Assembly (NCBI GenBank): GCA_002392705.1
Contig: DGHP01000046.1
Coordinates: 1 to 5,702 of the forward strand
DNA length: 5,702 nucleotides
Direction: 5' to 3'
Origin: Lachnospiraceae bacterium UBA3845
Lineage (GTDB): Bacteria > Bacillota > Clostridia > Lachnospirales > Lachnospiraceae
Part shown: one piece after another, positions 1-5,702 of the stretch
How positions within the stretch are numbered: position 1 is the stretch's first letter
Layout of the letters: every line of letters begins with the position of its first letter
Notes under the pieces: model-generated
The model's database searches: none
The model's input: the letters and a program-made list of their open reading frames with translations, nothing else
What the model was told of the DNA's origin: nothing
Program-made: the position numbers and the translations under genes

Positions 1-849
1 AAATCGACCCTCCTGTCCCATATTTCAAACGCGCAGCCGAAGATCGCGAATTATCATTTCACGACCCTGACCCCGAATCTGGGCGTAGTGGAACTGGGCT
101 ACGGGGAAGGTTTCGTCGTTGCGGATATTCCGGGACTGATCGAAGGCGCGAGCACAGGCGCCGGCCTGGGGCATGAGTTCCTGCGCCATATCGAGCGCTG
201 CAAGCTTCTGATCCATGTGGTAGACGCGGCATCCACCGAGGGAAGGGATCCTCTGGAGGATATCCGGCAGATCAATCAGGAGCTGGCAGCCTACAGGGTT
301 GATCTTGAAAAGAAGCCGCAGGTGATCGCCGCCAACAAAGTGGATGCGATCTTTTATCCGGAAGGCTATGATCCTGCAGCCGGCAGCGACGCGTCAGGCA
401 ACGGAGCGGAAACTGAAGCGGAAGATTTTACAGATCCGGTTGCCGCTATCCGGGCTGAGTATGAGCCGAAAGGGATTCCTGTATATGCCATTTCCGCCGT
501 CACCGGCGAGGGGCTGAAGGAACTGATCTACGGCGTAAAAAATCTGCTGGATCAGATGCCTGCCGAGACGAAGGTCTATGAGCAGGAGTATTTCCCGGAG
601 GAGCATGTCCCAGGGAACAACCTGCCCTACGAAGTCTGGAAGGACCAGTCGGACGTTCATCTTTTCCATGTGGAAGGTCCGAAGGTGGAGAAGATGCTCG
701 GCTATACGAATCTGGAGTCCGAGAAGGGCTTCCGCTTCTTCCAGAATTTCCTGAAAGATACGGGAATCCTGAAGGAGCTGGAAAAGCTGGGCATAGAGGA
801 CGGAGATACCGTCCAGCTTTACGAACTGCAGTTTGAATATTTTAAATGA
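1..849 (+). CDS. obgE: Obg-family ribosome-associated GTPase, 5'-truncated by window edge
   Basis: This is the C-terminal 282 residues of Obg (CgtA), a cytoplasmic GTPase that binds the 50S subunit during late assembly and links ribosome biogenesis to the stringent response (family knowledge). The frame is open from base 1, which encodes the Lys-Ser-Thr end of the P-loop (G1), so the glycine-rich N-terminal Obg fold and most of G1 lie outside the window. Visible motifs are the switch I threonines (61-66), G3 DIPGLIEGA (from 124), G4 NKVD (334-345) and G5 SAV (493-501). The tail from about 628, through [10 protein letters not shown] and ending [11 protein letters not shown], matches the Obg C-terminal OCT domain. 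Between G4 and G5 there is an acidic, Gly/Ser/Ala-rich insert (about 361-438) absent from the Bacillus subtilis protein as I recall it. The GTG at 88 is internal and not a start. No clear terminator follows the stop; the leuS promoter begins 31 bp later. Confidence 0.96.
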   Translation, partial: KSTLLSHISNAQPKIANYHFTTLTPNLGVVELGYGEGFVVADIPGLIEGASTGAGLGHEFLRHIERCKLLIHVVDAASTEGRDPLEDIRQINQELAAYRVDLEKKPQVIAANKVDAIFYPEGYDPAAGSDASGNGAETEAEDFTDPVAAIRAEYEPKGIPVYAISAVTGEGLKELIYGVKNLLDQMPAETKVYEQEYFPEEHVPGNNLPYEVWKDQSDVHLFHVEGPKVEKMLGYTNLESEKGFRFFQNFLKDTGILKELEKLGIEDGDTVQLYELQFEYFK

Positions 850-880
850 TGTTACTATTCACGGCCAGCCCGGAGCTTTC

Positions 881-909
881 TTGACAAGGGTGGGATGGAA
901 GCATAAAAT
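881..909 (+). promoter_or_regulatory. Predicted sigma-A promoter for leuS
   Basis: A perfect -35 box TTGACA (881-886) is followed by a 17-bp spacer and a -10 box TAAAAT (904-909), one base off consensus. Transcription would start near 916, giving a leuS leader of about 135 nt. The promoter sits just after the obgE stop codon, so leuS can be transcribed independently of obgE, although read-through from obgE is also possible because I see no strong terminator between them. The assignment rests on box sequences and spacing alone. Confidence 0.72.
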
Positions 910-956
910 TAGTGAGGTTATCTGCTTCCCGGCAGTTACTGTTGTCGGCTTGTCCG

Positions 957-973
957 GAATCAGCATCTGATTC
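957..973 (+). promoter_or_regulatory. Small perfect hairpin in the leuS leader
   Basis: GAATCAG (957-963) and CTGATTC (967-973) form a perfect 7-bp stem with a 3-nt loop, followed by G and then four T (975-978). It lies in the leader between the predicted promoter and the leuS start. Only three of seven pairs are G-C and the T tract is short, so as an intrinsic terminator it would be weak. It could be an attenuator element, an mRNA structure or a weak obgE terminator; the sequence does not decide between these. Confidence 0.4.
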
Positions 974-1037
974 GTTTTGGTTACAGATAAGATAACAGCA
1001 GCTCCTGGTTCAGAAGAATACGGATTATCTATTCGCC

Positions 1038-1042
1038 GGAGG
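1038..1042 (+). promoter_or_regulatory. Ribosome binding site fixing the leuS start
   Basis: GGAGG lies 9 nt upstream of the ATG at 1052. It decides the start: the same frame is open further upstream to a TTG at 977, but that codon has no Shine-Dalgarno sequence, and the 25 extra residues do not resemble a LeuRS N-terminus. Confidence 0.85.
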
Positions 1043-1051
1043 TTTAAGAAG

Positions 1052-3469
1052 ATGGCAATCGCTTATAATCACAGAGCCATAGAAGAAAAATGGCGCAGGG
1101 AATGGGAAGAGCACCCGATCAATGTCGAGGGTGACAAACCGAAATATTACTGTCTGGATATGTTCCCGTATCCGTCCGGAAACGGTCTCCATGTGGGCCA
1201 CTGGAGAGGCTACGTCATCTCTGACGCCTGGAGCCGCTACAAGATGATGCAGGGATATTATCTGATTCATCCGATGGGATGGGACGCATTCGGTCTTCCC
1301 GCGGAGAATTATGCCATCAAGACAGGTCAGCATCCGGCGATCTCCACCGCTGAGAATGTAGCCAACATCAAGCGTCAGATCAAGCAGATCGCAGCTGTCT
1401 ACGACTGGGACCGCGAAGTGAACACGACAGATCCGAAGTTCTACAAATGGACGCAGTGGATCTTTGTTCAGATGTTTAAGAAGGGGCTCGCCTACGAAAA
1501 GGAGTTCCCCATCAACTGGTGCCCGTCCTGCAAGACCGGTCTTGCCAATGAAGAGGTGGTGAACGGCTGCTGCGAGCGCTGCGGGACTCCTGTCACCAAG
1601 AAGAATCTCAGACAGTGGATGCTGAAGATCACCGCTTATGCGGACCGCCTGCTGGAAGGCCTGGACCGTCTGGAATGGCCGGAGAAGGTCAAGAAGATGC
1701 AGACAGACTGGATCGGAAAGAGCTACGGCGCGGAAGTGGAATTCCCGGTAGACGGAAGGGATGAGAAGATCACGGTCTATACTACCCGCCCGGATACACT
1801 CTACGGAGCAACCTTCATGGTCCTTGCGCCGGAACATGAACTGGCGAAGAGCCTTGAGACGGATGAGACCAGGGACGCGGTGGAGCGCTATATCGAGGAA
1901 GCGGCCAACAAGTCCAATATCGACCGTATGCAGGATAAGGAAAAGACGGGCGTCTTTACCGGTTCCTACGCGATCAATCCGATGAACGGCAAAAAGATCC
2001 CGATCTGGCTTTCCGACTATGTCCTGGCGGATTACGGCACGGGCGCCATCATGTGCGTACCTGCCCATGACGACAGAGACTTTGCCTTCGCGAAGAAATT
2101 CGGTCTTCCGATCGTGCAGGTCATCTCCCAGGACGGGAAGGAGATTGAGAACATGACGGAGGCGGTGACCGCTGTCTCCGGTGTCGTAATCAATTCCGGC
2201 GACTGGAACGGCCGCGACTGCGCCGAGATGAAGCGGGAAGCGCCGATGATTGTCGAGAAACTCGGCTATGGCCGCAAGACGGTCAACTATAAGCTGCGCG
2301 ACTGGGTCTTCTCCAGACAGAGATACTGGGGTGAGCCGATTCCGATCATCCATTGCCCGAACTGCGGCAATGTGCCGGTTCCGGAGGAAGAGCTCCCGCT
2401 GGAGCTTCCGAAGGTTCAGAGCTATGAGCCCACAGGAACGGGAGAGTCGCCCCTTGCCGCCATCGACGAGTGGGTCAACTGCAAGTGCCCGGTCTGCGGC
2501 GCCGCGTCAAAGCGGGAGACCAACACCATGCCCCAGTGGGCAGGTTCCTCCTGGTATTTCCTGCGCTATGTGGACCCGCACAATGATAAGGAGCTTGTCT
2601 CTACGCAGAAGGCGGACAAGTATCTTCCCGTTGACATGTATATCGGCGGCGTGGAGCATGCGGTCCTGCATCTGCTTTATTCCAGATTCTGGACCAAGTT
2701 CCTCTATGATATCGGCGTAGTGGACTTTGACGAACCCTTTACCAAGCTTTTCAACCAGGGCATGATCACCGGCAAGAACGGAATCAAGATGTCCAAGTCC
2801 AAGGGGAATGTAATCAGTCCGGACGATCTGGTGGAAAATTACGGCTGTGATTCCCTGCGCATGTACGAGCTCTTTGTGGGACCGCCGGAACTGGACGCCG
2901 AGTGGGACGACAGGGGAATCGACGGAGTCTTCCGTTTCCTGTCAAGGTTCTACAACCTTGTCATGGACAATAAGGATAAAAAGGACTTCAAACCGTCCAG
3001 GGAGATGGTCCGCTGCCACCACAAGATGGTGTCCACGATCTCCCAGAGATTCAGCAATTTCAGCCTGAATACGGTTGTCTCCGGCTTCATGGAGTTCACC
3101 AACAGCCTGCTTGCTCTTTCCCGCACGGAAGGCGGCGTGGATCATGAGACCCTGGAAGACGCGGTGAAGATGATCGCTCCCTTTGCCCCGCATATCGGTG
3201 AGGAGCTCTGGAGAGAGCTTGGTCATGACAGCTCCGTATTCCATGCCTCCTGGCCGACCTTCGATGAGGAGGCCATGAAGGAGGATGAGATCGAGATTCC
3301 TGTTCAGATGATGGGCAAGACCAGGGCTGTCGTCAAAGTGCCCGCGGATGTGTCGAAGGAAGACGCGATTGCGGCCGGCAGAGAAGCGCTCGGAAGCCGT
3401 CTGGAAGGAAAGATGATTATCAAGGAGATCTACGTCCCCGGCAAGATTATCAATTTCGTAGCGAAATAA
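1052..3469 (+). CDS. leuS: Leucyl-tRNA synthetase (LeuRS, class Ia), complete
   Basis: Cytoplasmic enzyme that activates leucine with ATP, transfers it to tRNA-Leu, and hydrolyses mischarged products at a separate editing site. The protein has 805 residues, close to the 804 I recall for the B. subtilis enzyme. Class I signatures are HVGH (47-50, after FPYPSG) and KMSKS (579-583). The CP1 editing domain contains the Thr-rich TTRPDT motif (244-249) and the GTGAIMCVPAHDDRD segment, whose Asp343 is the likely counterpart of the conserved editing aspartate (Asp345 in E. coli). Two four-cysteine clusters look like zinc sites: C157/C160 with C174/C177, and C435/C438 with C479/C482. The tail carries the anticodon-binding helices and the small C-terminal domain ending KIINFVAK. 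The start is chosen from GGAGG 9 nt upstream. A strong promoter precedes it and a bidirectional terminator follows about 100 bp after the stop, so it is probably monocistronic. No T-box leader is present. All expected catalytic and editing motifs appear intact. Confidence 0.98.
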   Translation: MAIAYNHRAIEEKWRREWEEHPINVEGDKPKYYCLDMFPYPSGNGLHVGHWRGYVISDAWSRYKMMQGYYLIHPMGWDAFGLPAENYAIKTGQHPAISTAENVANIKRQIKQIAAVYDWDREVNTTDPKFYKWTQWIFVQMFKKGLAYEKEFPINWCPSCKTGLANEEVVNGCCERCGTPVTKKNLRQWMLKITAYADRLLEGLDRLEWPEKVKKMQTDWIGKSYGAEVEFPVDGRDEKITVYTTRPDTLYGATFMVLAPEHELAKSLETDETRDAVERYIEEAANKSNIDRMQDKEKTGVFTGSYAINPMNGKKIPIWLSDYVLADYGTGAIMCVPAHDDRDFAFAKKFGLPIVQVISQDGKEIENMTEAVTAVSGVVINSGDWNGRDCAEMKREAPMIVEKLGYGRKTVNYKLRDWVFSRQRYWGEPIPIIHCPNCGNVPVPEEELPLELPKVQSYEPTGTGESPLAAIDEWVNCKCPVCGAASKRETNTMPQWAGSSWYFLRYVDPHNDKELVSTQKADKYLPVDMYIGGVEHAVLHLLYSRFWTKFLYDIGVVDFDEPFTKLFNQGMITGKNGIKMSKSKGNVISPDDLVENYGCDSLRMYELFVGPPELDAEWDDRGIDGVFRFLSRFYNLVMDNKDKKDFKPSREMVRCHHKMVSTISQRFSNFSLNTVVSGFMEFTNSLLALSRTEGGVDHETLEDAVKMIAPFAPHIGEELWRELGHDSSVFHASWPTFDEEAMKEDEIEIPVQMMGKTRAVVKVPADVSKEDAIAAGREALGSRLEGKMIIKEIYVPGKIINFVAK

Positions 3470-3568
3470 AAACTGCGGGATTGAAAGCAGATCAGGCGAA
3501 ATTTAAATCTCAGGGGAGTTGAATCAGCTCAGCCGAAATAAAAAACCGAGGGATTTATAGCAGCTCAA
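3461..3568. repeat. Degenerate 35-36 bp tandem repeat, three copies, starting at the leuS stop
   Basis: Three adjacent units begin at 3461, 3496 and 3532. Each starts GC(C)GAAAT, has an A-rich stretch, then a G-rich core containing GGGA (3477, 3514, 3550), and ends CAG-N-TCA (CAGATCA 3488, CAGCTCA 3525, CAGCTCA 3561). By hand alignment, units 1 and 3 agree at about 29 of 36 columns; unit 2 agrees with unit 3 at about 23 of 36. A partial fourth start (AAACATAAAAAACC from 3567) runs into the terminator A tract. The first unit overlaps the last codons and stop of leuS. No function is known to me. The pattern is read by eye and the units are degenerate. Confidence 0.55.
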
Positions 3569-3572
3569 ACAT

Positions 3573-3643
3573 AAAAAACCTCTGCAGCATTTCCACTGCC
3601 TGCTGCCGTTCAGGCAGGGCATGGAACTGAAGCAGAGGTTTTT
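3573..3643. terminator. Bidirectional intrinsic terminator between convergent leuS and rqcH
   Basis: AAAAACCTCTGC (3574-3585) and GCAGAGGTTTTT (3632-3643) are perfect 12-bp complements. Nested inside are TTCCA/TGGAA (3591-3595 with 3622-3626) and CTGCCTG/CAGGCAG (3596-3602 with 3611-3617) around an 8-nt loop, making one long hairpin with internal loops. The plus transcript ends in five T and the minus transcript in six T, so the element can serve leuS and rqcH. It ends 12 bp before the rqcH stop codon. The roughly 70-nt arm-to-arm size is longer than a typical simple terminator. Confidence 0.9.
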
Positions 3644-3655
3644 GCTGTGCCCCGG

Positions 3656-5488
3656 TCAGTCTGTGATTTCCTCAAGACCGTTCAGGGAGGGCTTTGCCAG
3701 CATCGAATAGTTGGTATAGTAGACAACAAAGCCGGGTTTTGAGCCGTTCGGCTTTTTGACCTCCCGGCGGCGGACGTAGTCGACCTCCACCTTATCGGCA
3801 GCCCTGTTTTTGGAATAGTAGGCAGCCAGCGAAGCGGCTGCTTCAAAAACACTGTCCGGCATGTCCGGTTCGCCTTTCAGGCGGACAACTACATGGGAGC
3901 CGGGAATCTTCTTGGCATGGAACCACCAGTCGTTCGAATTGGCGAATCTGAAGGTGAGTTCGTCATTCTGCAGGTTGTTTTTACCCACATAGATATCATA
4001 TCCGTCCGGTGTCCGGTAATGGTAGGGCCTGGAAGGCGCCGTGCGGGATGCCCCCTTGCGGCCGGAGCCTTTTCCCGTCTTCAGGGAATCTTTTCCCTTC
4101 GCCCGGATGTATTCCGACTGGACCAGCTCCTGCCGGATCTGGGCCAGGTCGGCTTCGCTCTGCGCCTGGTCCAGGAAGGTCCGGATGGATTCCAGCTGAT
4201 CTACGGCAGCCTGGGTCTGTTCGATCAGATCCGTCAGGGCTTCACTGGTGCGTTTCAGTTTATTGTAGCGGTCGAAATATTTCTGCGCGTTCTCGGAGGC
4301 GCTTTTCTGCGGATCCAGCGGGATCTTCAGTTCTTTGTTGTCATCATAGTAGTTCTGTACCGTTACTGATTTTTCTCCCGGCTGTACACTGTATCCGTAG
4401 GTATGGAGAAGTTCTCCGTAAATGCGGTATTTATCCTTTTTTTCCGTATCCTTCATCTGACGCTGCTGAAGGTCCAGTTTCTTTGCTTCGCGTTCCAGAA
4501 TCGTGCTGACCACATGGCGCAGGTCGGCGGATTTCTGGCGGATGCGGGTCGCCGCATTCTTCTCGGCGTAATAGGTTTCCAGAAGCTCTGATATGGAAGA
4601 AAAGCTTCGGGAGGGAAGATCTGCGTACATGCTCAGCGGAACGGAGGCAAATTCCCTGGGAACGGCGCTGTCTTCATCAAAGCCCTCCTGATCATCCTTA
4701 GCAGCGGTGCCCGGGCTTTTCTCATAGATGATGCAGGGACTGAACTGTCCTTCCTTTACATCATTCATCAGTTCATCAAAAATCCGGTAAAGATGAAGCT
4801 GTGCCCCTTCCGGAATCTCCCTGGCGCTCTGGTCCGACTCGATGGAAGCGCGGTAGCAGAGTTCCTCCGCGATCACCGGGCTGAGCCCGGTATAGGTTGT
4901 ATAGAGGGCTTTTGAGAGGGGGAGCGGTTTGCTGAACACTTTTTCGCAGAATTCCTCCCTGTCCGTGCTGAGCGGATCATACTTATCCTGGGTCTTCGGG
5001 ATAAAATATTCCCTGCCCGGAAGCACCTCCCGCACGGAAGAGATCTGTGTGCTGATATGTTTGATCGAGTCAAGGATCATCCCCTTCTCATCACAGAAGA
5101 TCAGGTTGGAATATTTCCCCATCAGTTCCAGGATGAGATTCTTGCGCCGCAGATCTCCCAGTTCGTCATAATGCTCGATCTCAATATAGATGACGCGCTC
5201 CAGGGAAGGCTGCCAGACCCGGAGAATCTTTCCGCTTCCGATATACTTTCGCAGAAGCATGCAGAAATTCGGGGCCGTCATGGGACTCATCTTGTTTTTT
5301 TCCGTCAGGTAGATCAGGGGCAGGGAAGCGCTCGCCGACATCAGCAGACGCAGCTGGCCCGCGCGGCTCTTTAAGGTGAGTATGATCTCGTCCGGCTCCG
5401 GCTGGCCGATCCTCGCTATATGGGAACCTGAGATCTTTTCATTCAGTTCCCGGACAATATTTGCAACAGTTATTCCATCCAAAGCCAT
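3656..5488 (-). CDS. rqcH: RqcH, NFACT-family ribosome quality control factor (FbpA/Rqc2 homologue)
   Basis: Bacterial RqcH binds 50S subunits blocked by peptidyl-tRNA after ribosome splitting and recruits tRNA-Ala to add C-terminal alanine tails that mark the nascent chain for proteolysis (established for B. subtilis). Older annotations call the family fibronectin-binding protein. The protein has 610 residues (B. subtilis about 570). NFACT-N begins MALDG at residue 1 and includes FCMLLRK (75-81), ELMGKYSN (121-128) and a helix-hairpin-helix-like segment (195-214). Coiled-coil-prone helices span about 300-360 and 400-460. A basic Gly/Ser linker (464-488) leads into NFACT-R, with GKNNLQND (502-509), FHAKKIPGSHVVV (523-535) and the VRRREVKKPNGSKPG stretch (572-586). 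Residues 97-98 are Glu-Arg where B. subtilis has the functionally essential Asp97-Arg98. The ATG at 5488 is chosen because MALDG matches the family start and has a Shine-Dalgarno sequence 6 nt upstream. The gene is convergent with leuS. An acidic low-complexity stretch lies at 258-276. Confidence 0.95.
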   Translation of the reverse strand: MALDGITVANIVRELNEKISGSHIARIGQPEPDEIILTLKSRAGQLRLLMSASASLPLIYLTEKNKMSPMTAPNFCMLLRKYIGSGKILRVWQPSLERVIYIEIEHYDELGDLRRKNLILELMGKYSNLIFCDEKGMILDSIKHISTQISSVREVLPGREYFIPKTQDKYDPLSTDREEFCEKVFSKPLPLSKALYTTYTGLSPVIAEELCYRASIESDQSAREIPEGAQLHLYRIFDELMNDVKEGQFSPCIIYEKSPGTAAKDDQEGFDEDSAVPREFASVPLSMYADLPSRSFSSISELLETYYAEKNAATRIRQKSADLRHVVSTILEREAKKLDLQQRQMKDTEKKDKYRIYGELLHTYGYSVQPGEKSVTVQNYYDDNKELKIPLDPQKSASENAQKYFDRYNKLKRTSEALTDLIEQTQAAVDQLESIRTFLDQAQSEADLAQIRQELVQSEYIRAKGKDSLKTGKGSGRKGASRTAPSRPYHYRTPDGYDIYVGKNNLQNDELTFRFANSNDWWFHAKKIPGSHVVVRLKGEPDMPDSVFEAAASLAAYYSKNRAADKVEVDYVRRREVKKPNGSKPGFVVYYTNYSMLAKPSLNGLEEITD

Positions 5489-5494
5489 AGGGAT

Positions 5495-5499
5495 TCCTT
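5495..5499 (-). promoter_or_regulatory. Ribosome binding site fixing the rqcH start
   Basis: On the minus strand AAGGA (within AGAAGGAA) lies 6 nt upstream of the ATG at 5488. This supports that start over an in-frame GTG at 5554, which would add 22 residues not expected in the family. Confidence 0.8.
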
Positions 5500-5643
5500 C
5501 TTTCCGGTCCGCGGAAGGATGCTGCGGACTGCTTTTATACTGATGCGGATTCACGGCTTTTTGCGCAGCTGTTTCTCCGTGCGGCTGGGTCCTGCCAGAA
5601 TCATGATACTATTCATGGCTCTCCGCACATCAGGCCACCCGCA

Positions 5644-5679
5644 TATTCTACTTGGCAGCTTTGCTGCCTTAGTAGAATA
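5644..5679. repeat. Prominent interrupted palindrome upstream of rqcH
   Basis: The outer arms TATTCTACT (5644-5652) and AGTAGAATA (5671-5679) form 9 bp. The inner arms GGCAGC (5654-5659) and GCTGCC (5663-5668) form 6 bp around a TTT loop, with a 1x2 internal loop between. Neither strand shows a T tract after the stem, so it is not a standard terminator. It lies about 155 bp upstream of rqcH and could be an operator-like site, a dispersed palindromic repeat or an RNA structure belonging to whatever lies beyond the window. Confidence 0.6.
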
Positions 5680-5702
5680 GCGTACAGAGTAGACCATCCG
5701 TG

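Noticed and set aside
887..893. AGGGTGG, matching the first half of the T-box consensus.
   Set aside because: It lies within the spacer of the predicted promoter only 38 bp after obgE, so there is no room for a Stem I upstream; the second half of the motif does not match and no terminator follows.
912..995. Short frame with clustered leucine codons (TTA CTG TTG at 936-944), suggestive of a leucine leader peptide.
   Set aside because: The only usable start, GTG at 912, precedes the predicted transcription start and has no ribosome binding site; no ATG or GTG start in that frame lies inside the leader.
977..1051. In-frame extension of leuS to a TTG at 977.
   Set aside because: There is no Shine-Dalgarno sequence for the TTG, while GGAGG is well placed before the ATG at 1052, and the 805-residue product from that ATG has the usual LeuRS length.
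1025..2353. Long open frame of 442 codons on the minus strand, antisense to leuS.
   Set aside because: It is a codon-usage shadow of leuS with no recognisable protein motif; the overlapping plus-strand protein is clearly LeuRS.
3461..3568. Repeat units of about 36 bp, a length reminiscent of CRISPR repeats.
   Set aside because: The units abut with no spacers, are degenerate, and there are no cas genes nearby.
5534..5539. TATAAA on the minus strand as a -10 box for rqcH.
   Set aside because: No -35 box is found 16-18 bp upstream (the hexamers there are A-rich), so it is a possible but unsupported promoter.
5489..5554. N-terminal extension of rqcH to a GTG at 5554.
   Set aside because: The 22 extra residues are not family-like, and the ATG at 5488 has a good ribosome binding site and begins with the family MxxDG start.
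5615..5680. 21-codon plus-strand frame starting ATG at 5615 and running through the palindrome.
   Set aside because: It has no ribosome binding site, and its second half is simply the palindrome arms.

Overview
The window looks like a chromosomal housekeeping segment from a moderately GC-rich Clostridia-type Firmicute. A Lachnospiraceae-like organism is my best guess, from the flavour of the Obg and RqcH proteins, strong GGAGG-type ribosome binding sites and a sigma-A-type promoter. That assignment is inference from protein resemblance, not from a search. No mobile element, CRISPR array, tRNA or rRNA is visible.

Layout: positions 1-849 (+) hold the 3' part of obgE, a ribosome-associated GTPase cut by the window edge inside its P-loop. 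Positions 850-1051 are a gap with a near-consensus promoter (TTGACA, 17 bp, TAAAAT) and a leader of about 135 nt carrying a small perfect hairpin. Positions 1052-3469 (+) are leuS, a complete leucyl-tRNA synthetase. Positions 3470-3655 separate two convergent genes and contain a degenerate 35-36 bp tandem repeat that starts on the leuS stop codon, followed by a large bidirectional terminator hairpin. Positions 3656-5488 (-) are rqcH, an NFACT-family ribosome quality-control factor. Positions 5489-5702 are the upstream region of rqcH, with a prominent palindrome at 5644-5679 and no gene I can support.

All three genes act in translation: Obg in 50S subunit maturation, LeuRS in charging tRNA-Leu, and RqcH in tagging nascent chains stuck on 50S subunits. 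leuS appears to have its own promoter and rqcH is transcribed toward it, so co-transcription of all three is excluded by orientation. I see no previously undescribed multi-gene system here. The points most worth a second look are the tandem repeat after leuS, the palindrome upstream of rqcH, the Glu-Arg in place of the Asp-Arg pair in RqcH, the acidic insert in Obg, and the leuS leader without a T-box.
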